DNA of 64,000 nt from NCBI GenBank assembly GCA_028671895.1, contig JAPMAC010000207.1, forward strand, positions 1,426,001 through 1,490,000, read 5' to 3'. Source of the DNA: Oenanthe sinensis (taxonomy: Eukaryota > Streptophyta > Magnoliopsida > Apiales > Apiaceae). The notes beneath the pieces were generated by a model that was not told where the DNA came from, made no database searches, and was given only the letters and a program-made list of their open reading frames with translations. The translations under genes were made by a program, and so were the position numbers. This document shows positions 1 to 12,098 of the stretch, piece by piece (position 1 is the first letter of the stretch; every line of letters starts with the position of its first letter).

Positions 1-27
1 GCCATTTACTCGTTCGAGTATTTATTT

Positions 28-240
28 AAGGGTTTTTTTCAGAAATACCCAAACATATAAATTTTTTTTCAAAAATACGGTGCAACCTCATCTGCAACTG
101 TTTTTCACCTGTGGCGCCAGTGTTGCAACCTCATCTGCAACTGTTTTTCACCTGTGGTGCCAGTGTTGCAATCTCTGCAACTCAAACCGTATTTTTGAAA
201 AAAAACCTTACAAAGTTAGGTAGTTTTGTAAAAATCCCTT
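28..240. mobile_element. Mutator-like foldback MITE
   Basis: The ends are inverted copies: AAGGGTTTTTTTCAGAAATACC-like on the left against AAGGGATTTTTACAAAACTACC-like read from the right. The 9-bp direct repeat TATTTATTT flanks both sides (19-27 and 241-249), the length made by Mutator transposases. The 213-bp element has no coding capacity and would need a transposase in trans. A second, inner inverted pair (runs of T then AAAATACGG and its complement) makes the whole unit self-complementary. Family assignment is inferred from the duplication length and terminal sequence. Confidence 0.65.
81..166. repeat. 43-bp tandem repeat, two copies
   Basis: Two adjacent 43-bp units begin TGCAACCTCATCTGCAAC at 81 and 124 and differ at about one base (GGCGCC versus GGTGCC). 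A degraded third start follows at 167. They fill the centre of the foldback element. Confidence 0.85.
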
Positions 241-250
241 TATTTATTTA

Positions 251-1017
251 ATTATGACATAGAGCAATTACATGGTGCGACACACCTGAAAATATTAACC
301 CATGTCAACGGTAGGAAAAATAGATATGTTCATCATAAATTTAATAATTTTTTATTTCTTGAATATTATATTTATATTATAATTATTAGTGACTATCAAT
401 ATTTAAATAAAATATGAGAATGTTACCTTGAGAAAATAATTTATTCAATTTTAATAAACATATTTAGAAAGGTATTGTAAAATAGCTTACAGATATACAA
501 TTTTACTTGTTATTTATGTAATGTATTATGTATATTACAATTTTTAAGGCTAATCATTAATATGTATTTATAAGTGAAAATTGTAAAAAAAATGTATATT
601 CAAAATTTTATAAATTTGTGTGACGTCTCACTTTATTATTGATGTTATTGGTGCAAAAAAGGCATGAGTTTATTATAAATGTTTTAAGGAGATTTTTAGA
701 TTAGTTAAATTGAATCGAATCGAGTCGAATATGGAAGTTTGATTTATGTTAAAAAATTAAATTTAAACTCAAGTCAAAAAAATTTGTTTGAGTTCAACTC
801 CATTATAAAAAAATGGTAGTCCATGAATAGTTATTCGTGTCTCATGATTTTATTTACGACCTTATACATAAATTATGTTAGCAAACATTACTCATGAATT
901 TATTCATGTATTTTATTTATAAATATAAAAATATTATTTAAAAATAAAATTAAAAAAAATTTCCAACCAATTATATAAGTATAACTTTATAAGTATGTAC
1001 TTTTTGTATTATTTATA
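251..1017. other. AT-rich intergenic DNA, nothing identified
   Basis: No convincing reading frame, RNA gene or complete element. A GAATCGAATCGAGTCGAA stretch near 710 followed by AAACTCAAG/GAGTTC motifs resembles the degenerate interior of plant non-autonomous DNA elements, but I see no ends. Confidence 0.5.
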
Positions 1018-1646
1018 CTAGTTTATAACCCGTGCAAATCATGGATGTTATTAAAAATATATATATTAATTATTTTATATAATTTAAATATTTCATTTAA
1101 TATGATAATTTGTTTTAGTATTAATTTCTTTTTACATTTTTCTATACAATAATGTTTATATATTAATATTCATAAAATTTAATGATAAGTCATAATTTTA
1201 AATAAATAAAAGAGTTTGAATGTTGATAAAATTGAGTTGAATGTGATTGAATTATATTAAAAAAATTATAGGATAAGTAGGATTTTTAAATTAGAAAATA
1301 TGGAATATAATTTAAATATAATATATGATAGAGTTGTATATATGATATATTGATATTTTTTTTCTAAAATTAGATTTTATTAAAATTGGATGATTAGAAT
1401 CGTTTCAATGGTTCACCTAAAATTAGACGGTTATGATTTTTTATTATAGTTCACGTAAGTAAGATGAAAAAAAGTATATTAATATTCATAAAATTTAATA
1501 ATATATTAAAATTAAATTTTATTAAAATTGAATGGTTAATATTGTTTCTTTATTTCACCTAAAATTGGACGGCTGAGATATTTTCTATGATTCAGTATTT
1601 AAAAAAAAAAGTTCTTAATAATTTGGTTATTATAATATAGTATAGA
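1018..1646 (-). mobile_element. Helitron-like non-autonomous element
   Basis: Read on the minus strand the element starts TCTATACTATATTATAATAA at 1646 and ends with a GCACGGGTTATAAACTAG terminus at 1018, flanked by A and T as for Helitron insertion between A and T. The CACGGGTTATAAACTAG ending is typical of a common plant Helitron family. The subterminal hairpin is weak (CCATGATTTGCACGGG). The interior has a degenerate repeat of a TTTTATTAAAATTGRATG unit around 1375-1580. No Rep or helicase coding is present. Confidence 0.6.
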
Positions 1647-1787
1647 TTTTTGTTATTGAAGTTAGAATTCATGAACTATAGGTCTTCTTACGAAACTTGT
1701 TCATGAACCAGAATGTCTCAATATTATTCATACATATATACATTTACACACAACAGATTATAAAGAGAAGAATATAGTCGCTGCAAT

Positions 1788-2730
1788 ACATGAGTGCCGA
1801 AGTGTCTGCTAAACATATCTTTAACAACATAATTAAAGCATACTCAGTCATTTCATCAGTGAAATTATAATCATATACAAGTTATTATATATATTGGTTG
1901 CTCTAAATTAAGATCTGATAAATATTACAGTTATTTATGTCAATCCACCAAAAGAAATAAAAATACTCAACCAATATGACATGTTGAATCAATTACTCAA
2001 GAAATTAAAATATATTATGTGAATACAAATCTTTGAACGATATATTTTAATTTTCTCGTGTAATTATTATGTGTTTTCTCAATTTCTCTTTAAAGAGGGA
2101 CGAAGGTGTGCTTACATTAGAATCAGACTCTTATTCAGAGCAAAGTCTAATATACAATGATATATTTCACAAATATGATTCTCTAAAAGCATATTTATAT
2201 GCAATCAATTAACAAAAGCATTCCATATATTTAAAAAAAAATACATAAAAGATACGAACAAGAAAAATCACGCGTGCCAGAGTATCACCGGGACATTTCT
2301 TTAACATAATTTAAAACATGCTCAGTCATTTTTCGGTGAAATTAATTATTCTCACAATCATATGCAAAGTCATTATATATCATCTCTTATTCCAGAAAAA
2401 CATTACTCTGTTCGGAAATAATTGACGCTTGGCTTTTTAGTACACATTTTTAGAAGTTTTGAATACATAGTTAAAATTATTATTCTTAAAATTTTCTTTC
2501 TATAAATAAAAATATTAAACAAAAATTTTTATTAAAAAAAAAAAATTTTAAAAATAATAATTTTAACTATGTAATCAAAAATTTTTAAAATGTGTGTTAA
2601 AAAATTAAACGTCAATTATTGAAGTATTATAATACTTTTGTCAGGTCTATTTTGCATATTGACGAAGGTACTCATAGTAATATCGGACTCTTGATCCAGA
2701 GCAAAGGATGATCATATAATGATATTTATT
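1788..2730. repeat. Diverged direct duplication of about 0.4 kb
   Basis: Blocks in 1788-2165 recur in order in 2270-2730: TTTAACAACATAATTAAAGC/TTTAACATAATTTAAAACATG, CTCAGTCATTT, then GACGAAGGTGTGCTTACAT/GACGAAGGTACTCATAG and the CAGAGCAAAG segment. Identity is patchy and the second copy is longer because a small foldback element sits in it. No function is visible. Confidence 0.5.
2416..2620. mobile_element. Small foldback MITE
   Basis: AATAATTGACGCTTGGCTTT at the left is matched by its complement at the right (CGTCAATTATT), and the matching continues for about 34 bases at roughly 80% identity. The interior is A/T only and can fold on itself. No clear target duplication was found, so superfamily is not assigned. 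Confidence 0.55.
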
Positions 2731-2736
2731 ATCTAT

Positions 2737-3786
2737 GGTCTCGTTTAGTTGGCAGGATTTTTAGTTACGTTGTAACTCAAATATCCTTCAAACTAGGTTA
2801 CAATATGGGGTAAATAAAAAGCAAGTGTTTGGTATAAGAATATGTAACTCATTTAATTTATTATTTATATAAAATGACAAAATATTATTTATATAAATAT
2901 ATATATATATATAATTATAAATAATACTAAAAATATTTGTACAAATAAAAAATATATTATACTAAAAATTATATACAATACTAAAAATATTTAGTTAATT
3001 GATGAACTAAAAATTATATAATTAATTGTTCATGTATAATTAAAAAAAATTATTTATACAAATAAAAATTTAATTTAATTAAATATACAATATTAAATTA
3101 CTAGGTAACATCTAAATAGAAAAAATATATTGAAGATTCTAACAAATTAAATTGACCATAAAGATGATTTAATATAATAATATAATGTTATTATATTTCA
3201 AATCAAAAATAATAAAAATAGAATTAAATAATACATTTTTAATAAGATTATATATATATATATTATATATATATATATATATTATAATATGTATAAATAT
3301 TGTATGTATTTTGCATGTAAAATATTATAATTTTAAATAATAGTTGACTTACCTATCTTAACATTTTAATAAAAAAACTTAATTTATGCATTTCAATTTT
3401 TTTCAATTTTGTGGTTAATTTTTATTACATACACATATAACAAATATATTATATATTTGTCCCATGAAAGATTAAAAAATATTTTTAACTTTTAATTTTA
3501 ATTTAATACTTTTATTTAGATGTTGATATATATATATATATTATGATTTTAGTAATTAATATAATTTAATATATAATATAATATTATTTTATAAAAAACA
3601 AATTTCAACCACGTTTGACCTAAGTAAGTGAGTTACTGTGTTTTGGAGTAACAACATGACTCGAGGTGACTCGTGGAACTCTAAGTGACTTAGGTTAAAT
3701 AAATATAACATAACAAAACACAGTAAATATATAAGTTTCAGAAAATTAGAATTCTCATATTGGGTTACATCAAACCAAACGAGAAC
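2737..3786. mobile_element. Tourist/Harbinger-like non-autonomous element
   Basis: The left end GGTCTCGTTTAGTTGG and the right end CCAAACGAGAAC are imperfect inverted copies of the GGNCTCGTTTGGTT type terminus. TAT flanks both sides (2734-2736 and 3787-3789), a 3-bp duplication as in PIF/Harbinger elements. The roughly 1,050-bp interior is AT-rich with (TA)n tracts near 3250-3285 and no transposase frame. Confidence 0.45.
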
Positions 3787-4214
3787 TATATACATGATTT
3801 AAATCTTGAGCCTAAAAAGAATTGAGTTAATTGGAGGCGAATGAAGTATATATAGATTTAGGGATTTTTGATACAAATACACGCACATACACCTAAAACA
3901 TTGTCGTATCAGTTCAGAAATGAAATCTCTAGAATGTATGGGCAGCTTCACGAGGTAAAATGAAAGAGCACTGCGCTGTATAAAAATTAATATGAAAATT
4001 CGAATTTCAAAATGTGAACAAAAGAATAAATTTGAATAATTTTTTATTATTTATATAACAACATATTTCAAGGTTTGTAATGTTATAAATATAATAACTT
4101 TTATTTGATTTTATCTTTTTAATAATTTTATAATTGATCGTCAAATTGCAGATAGTGAAATATTTAGATTCTAAATTATAAATTTTGAAAATAAACTTTT
4201 ACTGTATAGATATA
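3787..4214. other. AT-rich intergenic DNA, nothing identified
   Basis: No frame, repeat or element end that I could support. Confidence 0.5.
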
Positions 4215-4471
4215 CTCCTTCTGTCCCAATTCAAGCGGCTTGTTTGACTTTTTATGATCAATTTAACTAAATTTTGATAACAAATTAGAGAATATTCTTT
4301 TATAATGTTTGAAAATTAAAATTTACATATTAAAATAGATTAAATATATTTTCTAATAATATATTTTTTTATAATTTGTTTATAATAATATAATATGTAA
4401 TTCTTGGTCCAAACTTGGTCAATTTGACCATTAAAAATAAAAAAAAATCACTTCAATTGGGACGGATGAAG
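4215..4471. mobile_element. Stowaway-like MITE
   Basis: The left terminus CTCCTTCTGTCCCAATTCAA and right terminus TTCAATTGGGACGGATGAAG are inverted copies, flanked by TA on both sides (4213-4214, 4472-4473). CTCCNTCNGTCCC with a TA duplication is the signature of Stowaway/Tc1-mariner miniature elements. The length of 257 bp is normal and there is no coding sequence. Confidence 0.85.
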
Positions 4472-4800
4472 TATAAATTAAATTATTGGTTAAGAAAATA
4501 TGTATTTTGTTAAATACGATCATATATACGTGTGTTTATTAAATATAAATTTTCGTATAAAAAATTTGAATTTTAAATATATGTTCATGCATAATATATA
4601 AATATTTTTAAAAAAATTATGTTCTTGAGGTTAGTCACAGAAACTTATGAAAGATTAGTTCAATTTCTTAGCATATATATGTAACAGTATTATTATTCAC
4701 TTATTTAGTTATATTATTTAGTATTAAGAATAATATTAGTGAGTTATTTTTATTTTATTTTTATGAATATAGTTTTTTTATATATTAAGATATTATTAGT

Positions 4801-4930
4801 CAACAATATAAAAAGAAAAGAGAGAGAAAAAAGGAAAAAGAGAAAAGAAAAAGAAAGAGGTGGGGTTTCGGAGAGAGAAGAAGAAAGAGGGGAAGGATGA
4901 GAAGAAAGAGAAAGATGAGAAGAGGAAAGA
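4801..4930 (+). repeat. Purine-rich GA tract
   Basis: About 125 bases consist almost entirely of A and G on the plus strand. Such mirror-like polypurine DNA can act in LTR leaders or form triplexes; here it precedes the duplicated segment below. The short frame on the other strand is a by-product of the CT bias and is not called a gene. Confidence 0.6.
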
Positions 4931-6700
4931 CTCAAGAGAATGAGTTATGGTGTTGAATTATGGTTATTGTGATTGGAATATTTGAATTTTCTTAGGTTCA
5001 ATTCATATTATTTGAATTTTAAGGTACAGATTTTTTCGGTACACTCTCTTTGTGTTCGTAATATTCTATTTCTTCTCGTTTTATTATTCAATATCGTATG
5101 TATATTGTACTATTTTATCCATTCTGATTCTTGTAAAATTCGTATCTTATTCGTTCTTTATCAGATTGTTATGAACTTATTGTGCCTAGAAAGGTATTTC
5201 AATTATCTACAACTTTCATTTTTTTCATTTTCTGAAATTTTGCTTACAAATATGTTGAAATCTGTCTTTTGTGTAATCTGATGATTTAATTCAAGTTAAT
5301 ATATTGTAATTTCGGAAATTTATAGTAAATTAAATATTTGTTCAATAATTATTAGTAATAACATTCTGGAAAGAGTTTTTTGAGATCTTCGTTATTTGTT
5401 TACATTCATTCCACTGTGAAATTCTGCTTACAAATATGTTGAAATCTGCCTTTTGTGTAATCTGATGGTTTAATTCAGGTTAATATATTGTAATTTCGGA
5501 AATTCATAGTAAATTGAATATTTGTTCAATATTTATTAGTAATAGCATTCTGGAAAGAGTTTTTTGAGATCTTCGTTCTTTGTTTACATTCCACTGTCAA
5601 ATTCTGTGATTTTGAGGTCGTAAATTTCAAAATACTACTATAATCAGGAGCTGATTCTGTTCTAAAATCCCGTATTTATTTATTTTCTGCATTCATTACT
5701 TCTTCATTTTTGAGAGTCTTACCATTCTAAAAAGACCTCAGAATCCTCTACAATTTTCGTGTTTCGTACTTTTTCAGATAAGATTATTTTTATAGAGTAA
5801 ATTGCCAGTTTTCTGAACCGGTTAGGTCTGATTTTATTTGTAATAGTCTATATTGTATAATATTTGGCGTATGTGATATTTTGAGTAAGATACTCTCAGT
5901 TTATTTGTGATATATGATTGATTTGATAGATTTTGTAAGACCTCCGTCATGAGTGGATAATCTTGTGCTTGGTACCAGCTATACGGTGTATTTAAATAGT
6001 ATGGGCGTATCGTCGGAGTTATGAGACACGTAGAGTAATGACTATTGTGTATGTGTGTTTTGGCCATTTGGGTAGCATTGTGTTTTATACCATGCAAGCA
6101 AGCCCCTGTATGTTTTGATGAATACATATTTCTGGATGACCGAAAATGTAGGACATCCTGTAAGTGTAAGATTGTCTCCCATATCAGTAAGTATATTGAC
6201 TTTCAGCTAAATTGTTTTGACTTTCAACTAAGAATATATTTTGGAATAGTAAGTTTATTATTATCATAATATAATTATATAGGTTAATATTATTCATTTA
6301 AGCATCCTTGATATTTTTCTTATTCAATTGTTCTCGTCACTCATTGTTTCAACATTCAATTTATATTCATATTATCATTGTTCTAAATCTTGTATACTTT
6401 TCATTATTTTATATCCGTATATGAGTTTTTCGCTCAATACCGGTTTATGTTTCTTGATTTTCCCCGACAGATATTCATTATTAGGTGGGTTACCGTTTGG
6501 AAAGAGTGCGAGTTACTGACTTTGAGAAGTTTATTTAATTATTAGTTTTTATCTATTAGTGTTAATAAATATGGATTTAGATTTAAATTTGGACAGTTGA
6601 GTTGTACTTTTAAATTCATGAATTGCAAGTTGTTGGATATTCAGTAGTTATAACCTTTTATTGGATTTTTAAAGATTTTATTGAAGTGAATAAGTTCGGG
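4931..6700 (+). other. Possible remnant of an old LTR
   Basis: This region contains T-rich leader-like sequence, a duplicated 180-bp unit and a segment around 5940-6030 (GGTACCAGCTATACGG, GGGCGTATCGTCGGAG) whose style resembles the 3' half of plant Ty3 LTRs. I could not find its ends or a partner copy, so this is a weak inference. The short open frames at 4973-5281, 6045-6269 and 6328-6519 are hydrophobic low-complexity translations and are not supported as genes. Confidence 0.2.
5234..5597 (+). repeat. Tandem duplication, about 182-bp unit
   Basis: Unit one runs 5234-5417 and unit two 5418-5597. Both start GAAATT(T/C)TGCTTACAAATA and share the CTGGAAAGAGTTTTTTGAGA block. About a dozen differences separate them, plus a four-base indel. 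A third copy begins at 5597 and stops after a few bases. Confidence 0.85.
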
Positions 6701-6967
6701 ATTTTAAACATATAATCTATGATGTTGTTTTGATATTATGTATAATTCTAAAACCCTACAAATATGTTTTGCATAATATTCTATACTATTTCACCATTTA
6801 TAATTTTATTTTTCACATTATTATTGTTTGTTTCCTAAACATAATAAATATATAACAAATCATATCTTTATATGTATAAATTAAAATACAATTAAAGTAG
6901 TACAAAACATTACAATGTATACTACCAATATACATCATAATATTAATGTGTTGTTCATAATAGTTAC
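6701..6967. other. AT-rich intergenic DNA, nothing identified
   Basis: No element end or supported coding sequence before the TRIM array. Confidence 0.4.
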
Positions 6968-7157
6968 TGTTGGGTGGTATCAACCCAAGTACCACATCGA
7001 GGAGGCAAGAGCAAATACTCTTGTGTATATAAGCAGCTAGTTAACTCCATTAGTAAGAGTCCTTTTGGGTTATGCCCAAATTTAAATTCGTACGGGTTCG
7101 ACCCAAAGTGGATAATATCATACTATTGAGGAGTTAAAGCTTACTTGCGGCTTAACA
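6968..7157 (+). repeat. TRIM LTR 1
   Basis: Begins TGTTGGGTGGTATCAACCCA and ends GGCTTAACA. It is the most diverged copy at its 3' end, and its following primer site is damaged (CGTATCAGAACC). Confidence 0.8.
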
Positions 7158-7312
7158 AATCGTATCAGAACCAAAATTTTAGGACCAGGACATTGGGGGT
7201 AATGGGTTGCGGTTGTACGATGTGGGAGGTCGTTGGTGTGAACACGTTGGATATCCGTGTAGCCGCGGTAAAGTGGTCACTAGATTTTTGGTTCTTTATT
7301 TAAGGGGATAAT

Positions 7313-7500
7313 TGTTGGGTGATGTCAACCCAAGTACCACATCGAAGAGGCAAGAAAAAACACTCTTTTATATAAACATCCAGTTAACTTCATTAGTAAG
7401 AGGCCTTTTGGGGTATGTCAAAATACAAATCTGTGCGGGCTCGGTCCAAAGCGGACAATATCATACTAATGTGGAGTTAAGACTTGTTTGTGACCCAACA
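7313..7500 (+). repeat. TRIM LTR 2
   Basis: Begins TGTTGGGTGATGTCAACCCA, ends GTGACCCAACA. A perfect TGGTATCAGAGCC primer site follows at 7503-7515. The internal segment after it (7501-7604) is only about 104 bp and lacks the purine tract present in the other two. Confidence 0.85.
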
Positions 7501-7604
7501 AGTGGTATCAGAGCCAAAGGTTTAGGATCAGGGCTGCGGTTGTACGATGTGGGAGACCCTCGGTGTGAACTCGCTGGATAACCGTAGAGCCACGGTAAAG
7601 TAAT

Positions 7605-7792
7605 TATTGGGTGGTGTCAACCTAAGTCACACATCGAGGAGGCAAGAAAAAATATTTTTGTATATATGCAGCCAGTTAACTCCATTAGTAAGAGGCCTTT
7701 TGGGGTATGCCCAAATACAAATCCGTGCGGACTCGGCCCAAACCGGACAATATCATACTATTGTGGAGTTAATCCTTACTTGTGACCCAACA
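7605..7792 (+). repeat. TRIM LTR 3
   Basis: Begins TATTGGGTGGTGTCAACC (first G mutated to A), ends TGACCCAACA. The primer site at 7795-7807 reads TGGTATCAGAGAC. Confidence 0.85.
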
Positions 7793-7947
7793 AGTGGTAT
7801 CAGAGACAAAGGTTTAGAATCGGGACCTTGGGGGTAATGGGCTGCGATTATATAATGTGGGAGGCCCTCGGTATGAACTCGCTGGATATCCGTGGAGCCG
7901 TGGTAAAGTGATCACGAGATTTGTGTTTCTTGGTTTGAGGGGAGAAT

Positions 7948-8135
7948 TGTTGGGTGGTGTGAACCCAAATACCACATCGAGGAGGCAAGATAAAATAATT
8001 TTGTATATAAGCTACTAGTCAACTCCATTATTAACAGTCCTTTTGGGGTATGTCCAAATACAAATTCATGTGGGCTCGGCCCAAAGCGGACAATATGGTA
8101 CTATTGTGGAGTTAAGGCTTACTTGCGGCCAAACA
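7948..8135 (+). repeat. TRIM LTR 4
   Basis: Begins TGTTGGGTGGTGTGAACCCA after the purine tract TTTGAGGGGAGAAT and ends GCGGCCAAACA. No primer site follows, so this is the outer 3' LTR of the array. Confidence 0.85.
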
Positions 8136-8159
8136 ATTATCGTCGCAGTGGAAATCGGA

Positions 8160-8400
8160 GAGATTAACTTCAAGTAGAATATAAAATTATATATATATAT
8201 ATATAAATTATTTATAATATATATTAAATATTGCGTCGCAGTGCGATTTAAATCGTGTTTAAGAAAATGAAAACTGCAACCCGCACCGCGCGGTTTGTTA
8301 AAAATTCAAATTTCAACCGCACCACTAAATTTAAAAACTACGGATTGCGGTGCAGTTTGGTGTGGTGCGGACGGTTTTTGCAGTTTGATGCTCACCCCTA
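8160..8400. mobile_element. Partial hAT-like non-autonomous element
   Basis: The right end reads GTTTGATGCTCACCCCTA, the complement of the TAGGGGTGAGCATCAAAC terminus common in plant hAT-derived elements. The interior has the usual alternating GCGGTGCGGTTT / AACCGCACC self-complementary composition. The matching left terminus was not found, so it is probably truncated near the TRIM boundary. Confidence 0.5.
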
Positions 8401-11400
8401 CCTAACACTACTCTTTTACAAAAGGAAAATGACACGTACTCGAAAAATTGTCCCAATTTTTTTTTCCAAATATAGAATTGCCACGTATGTAATTGGTAAC
8501 ATTTCTATTATTAATATGAGATCATGCGTGCATAATGCATATATATGCGTCCACAAATTAAACTGTGCTATATATCATGTCACGTTATTTGTGAAATTTT
8601 TTGGAATAATTGAATACCTATCAATCCTCTTTACAAAAATAGTCCTTCGATATTTCCATATAAAATTATAAATTATTCTTTGAGTACCTAACATTACTCT
8701 TTTCAAATTATACATATATGTTTTTAATTTATAAGTAAGTTATAAGAAAAATTAAATCGCTCGGCAGATATACTCCTTAAAGAAATATTTTCTTACTGTA
8801 TTATAGCATCACTCGAAAAAGTTGAAGGGGCCTATCGTTGTTGACCTTGCTGTTGTAATTACGTAGCCTAATATAAACAAATTGGAGTGTTTTAGTTTCT
8901 AGATTTAACATCACCAAGCATCTTTTACTCTTTAAAAATCATTGTTTTTCTTGTTTTCTTATAGCAAATACTTAGTATATTAAACTTAATTAATGGGGGA
9001 TACATTAGTTTTGAAAGCAACATTTGAGTAATCTTAACATGTTTATAAGATAATCCCAAATTAAGGAGAGGGATTTGCCACCCACCTTCCCAACTTGCCC
9101 CATGTTGGGAGTTGCAAGCTTACAATCTTAGAGTAGATTGTTAATTACAGCATGGATTAATTAATTAATTACTCTCGAACTAAACTAATCAGACGAAGTT
9201 GTTAGACCAAACGAAAACACACATGTTCATATTATGTATAAGCACACCAAAGGTGAAGGAATCAAGGGAGCTATATACATTTGGAAGTGTTCCAATGTCT
9301 CGTTTTTAAGGCAAGTAGTCTTAAATTAGTTATGGCCTTATGGGGGTGGAAAGATAGATATTATTTTTGTCACCTATCACCATAATTATATTATTTAATA
9401 TGATATAAATATGATATTAATAATTTTTTATGTATAAAAAATATTTTTTTATAATTATTAAAATTTGAATAAAGTATTAAAAATCATACTAGGTATAAAT
9501 TTGCATTTATGGGCTTTATTTTACAAATAAAATGAGTTTTTACTATGTTCTATCTTTTTTATAATAATAAATCAAAATAAAAATTATAAAATTAATAAAA
9601 ATAAATATTTTTTTCTTAAATTTTAAAAATATTATCCAAAATACTAGAATTTATAATTTTTCATTTGGTTGTAATAGTATGTAAAATAAATATATAGAAC
9701 TCAAAAAAATGTTGTTATCAGTTTTCGAACACATACTTAGAATTATCCTTGTGATATTTATAAAAATTTAAATGATGTAAACGATACGTCGTTAATTTGA
9801 TTGACGAAAGTGATACCTTACCTTTATTGTAATGACCAATTTAATATTTAACCAGATAATATCGTATAACAAAATAGAATTCTCACTTTATATTATAAAC
9901 CAATATTACTAAAAAGCACATTTCTACATTAAATTTACTTGTGAGCAAAGAGAGTTGGAAAAATTTGAGTAAGAGAATTAATAATATACTCGTAATAGAT
10001 ATTTTAAAAAATATTTATAATTAAATTATTTGACGCAACTATTCATATAGCTAACAGGAATTTAAATATAGAGATATTCTTACATTAAACTAGCTTATTT
10101 AGGAAAAAAATGTTCAAAAACTTTAATTTCATTTTCTTTAACATATGGTAAACATTACGTATTACGTGTATCATTTTTTTGAAAAATGTTAATAATGAAA
10201 TGAAAGGAGTTTAACCTTTGACACAAAATAAAAATACTACGTTATTACCTCTACCGGTCTACCCCTTATCAAACTCAAATAAACTCAGGGCTCGCCCTGA
10301 AGTGGTAATGGGTCGACCGTGCCGGACTCAAAAATTTGAGTGACACATTTTTATCAGAAAAATAATATATATTATTTAGGTAAAAAATTTATAAAGTCAA
10401 TAATTTTCACAATATATAAATTAATAATTTTAAAATAATATATATGATTACAGGGTCTATGAAACTAAAAATAAGTATTAACTACATATATAATTTCAAA
10501 CAAAAATATTAATTACACACACACATACACACACATATATAATATGTATGTATTCTAAAAAATTACATAATTCTTTACTAAAAAAAGAAAAATAGTGTTC
10601 AAGTGGAATTTGGTTATATATATATATATATTATATCAAAACAACAATAATCTATTATTTTAGAGTTAATGTGAAGAGTGTGCGAGGATTAAAAAACTCT
10701 AATCACGTAAAACTGTGTCTTTAAACTTATATTTTATAACTCAATACCCCAATAGACATATATATTTTGTCTTTATTTTGATATAAAAACTCATTTTTTT
10801 TCAAATTTTTAGTGAAAATTTTGGACTCGAACTATCTATTTCGGGTGTTGTTACTTTTTTATAAGTAAATTATTTGAATTTTGATTTATATAATGTTACC
10901 TAAAAAGCTATTATATGAATGTGAAAATAGGAAAAAAACCGAGTTAATAAATTAGAAGAATCATAAAGAGGAGTTATGAATAATTTTGTTATTGAAAAAG
11001 TAGACTTTTCAGGTAAACTTGTTAAAAATTTTGTGGCAATAAGTGAAGATTTAGAAGAATTTATCGTAAATTTCGATCAGTTATATCATATAATTTTTTT
11101 AAAATTATGTTGAGAAAAAATTATCGAAGTCCACTTTAAATTTTCATCCAGAGATCTCTGATAAACGAGGAACGCCCATGGTTAAACTGCTCCGATGCAA
11201 TAAGTTTTTCACTCTGAGTATATAGTTGTTGGCCAGCAATCATTGTGGTCCACGAAAAATCAAGGGTGCTTCAAGGTTCAAGCTAGTTAAATAATCCTAT
11301 GTGAAGAACGACAAAAGCTACTTTTTTCTAAAACGTAACGATAGTGATATTTTAAAAAAAAATTGAACTTTTTTAAATAATTTCCAAGTCAAAACAAAAG

Positions 11401-12098
11401 AACCACTCACAATGAAACATATTTGAATATATTATTAAATTGTTAGGAAAAGAAGAGTTGGAGCATGGGGTTACTTATAATGATTAGTTAAAATAATATA
11501 AAATAATTGAATAAATTTATTAAATTTGTAAAACGTTGTACTCCAATGAGATTGAATATAACGGTTGGTTATATTTAAAGATAGTATTTTATTATTATTT
11601 TTAATAATATTTTTTCATTAAAAATTAAATCTTAACGAACTAATATTAACATTGATTGATTTAACAAAAGTGATAATATATTTAGAATTTTAAATTAAAT
11701 TTTTGATAAATTATAGTATTTGAATAATTAAAATTTTAAAAATATTAAATAAAATTGTAAGCTCAATAGCTTAAGTGGCTACGCTGTGCGTAAATCTATT
11801 GTTATCAACAAAATTTTTGTGCTCCGCCATACTTTTGCTTGCAAATCAAGTGTAGCAATGAAGAAAGAGAGAAAAAGGAAATAATGACAGATGACTTGGC
11901 ATTTCAGATCTGTAGACCTTCTACAAATATAGCCAAACAATTGTTCTTGGCTATAATTGTAGCTACCAGGAACCATCGGTTGGAGAGAGCAATTTTTGTT
12001 AGGTATGAGTTACTCAAATTATACGGAGGGGGAATGTATGGTTTGATTCTTTTTCATTTTTAAACTTTTGCTTTGATGAACCTATTTTGCTAAAACTT
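8401..12098. other. Intergenic DNA, no supported gene
   Basis: Mostly AT-rich. Slightly richer patches lie at 9050-9140 (CCACCCACCTTCCCAACTTG), 10260-10330 (GGGCTCGCCCTGAAGTGG) and 11140-11330. None gives a protein I recognise or an RNA fold I could support. (TA)n and (CA)n tracts lie near 10515-10545 and 10615-10632. Confidence 0.5.

Larger units (their letters stand above)
6968..8135 (+). mobile_element. Tandem TRIM retrotransposon: four LTRs, three internal segments
   Basis: Four LTR copies of about 188-190 bp (6968-7157, 7313-7500, 7605-7792, 7948-8135) begin TGTTGGGTGGTGTCAACCCA and end near ACCCAACA. Each of the first three is followed by a primer-binding site like TGGTATCAGAGCC (complement of initiator Met tRNA) and a short non-coding internal segment. 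Purine tracts such as TTTGAGGGGAGAAT precede LTR 2 and LTR 4. With LTRs this short and no gag or pol, it is a terminal-repeat retrotransposon in miniature, moved by proteins supplied in trans. A single insertion has two LTRs; four in head-to-tail order suggests unequal recombination or multimer insertion. No perfect flanking duplication was seen. Confidence 0.85.

Noticed and set aside
4973..5281. A 102-codon hydrophobic frame that might be a small membrane protein
   Set aside because: T-rich DNA translates into Phe/Leu/Ile/Tyr runs by composition, and the frame is not conserved in the duplicated copy that follows.
5834..6269. Overlapping frames of 97 and 74 codons on opposite strands
   Set aside because: They lie in LTR-like DNA, oppose each other and contain no recognisable domain.
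7312..7837. Frames of 89 and 76 codons with similar protein sequence
   Set aside because: Their similarity comes from the repeated TRIM LTRs; TRIMs are non-coding.
11761..11800. GCTCAATAGCTTAAGTGGCT resembles a tRNA A box, suggesting a SINE
   Set aside because: No B box (GGTTCGANTCC) lies at the expected distance and no A-rich tail or duplication was found.
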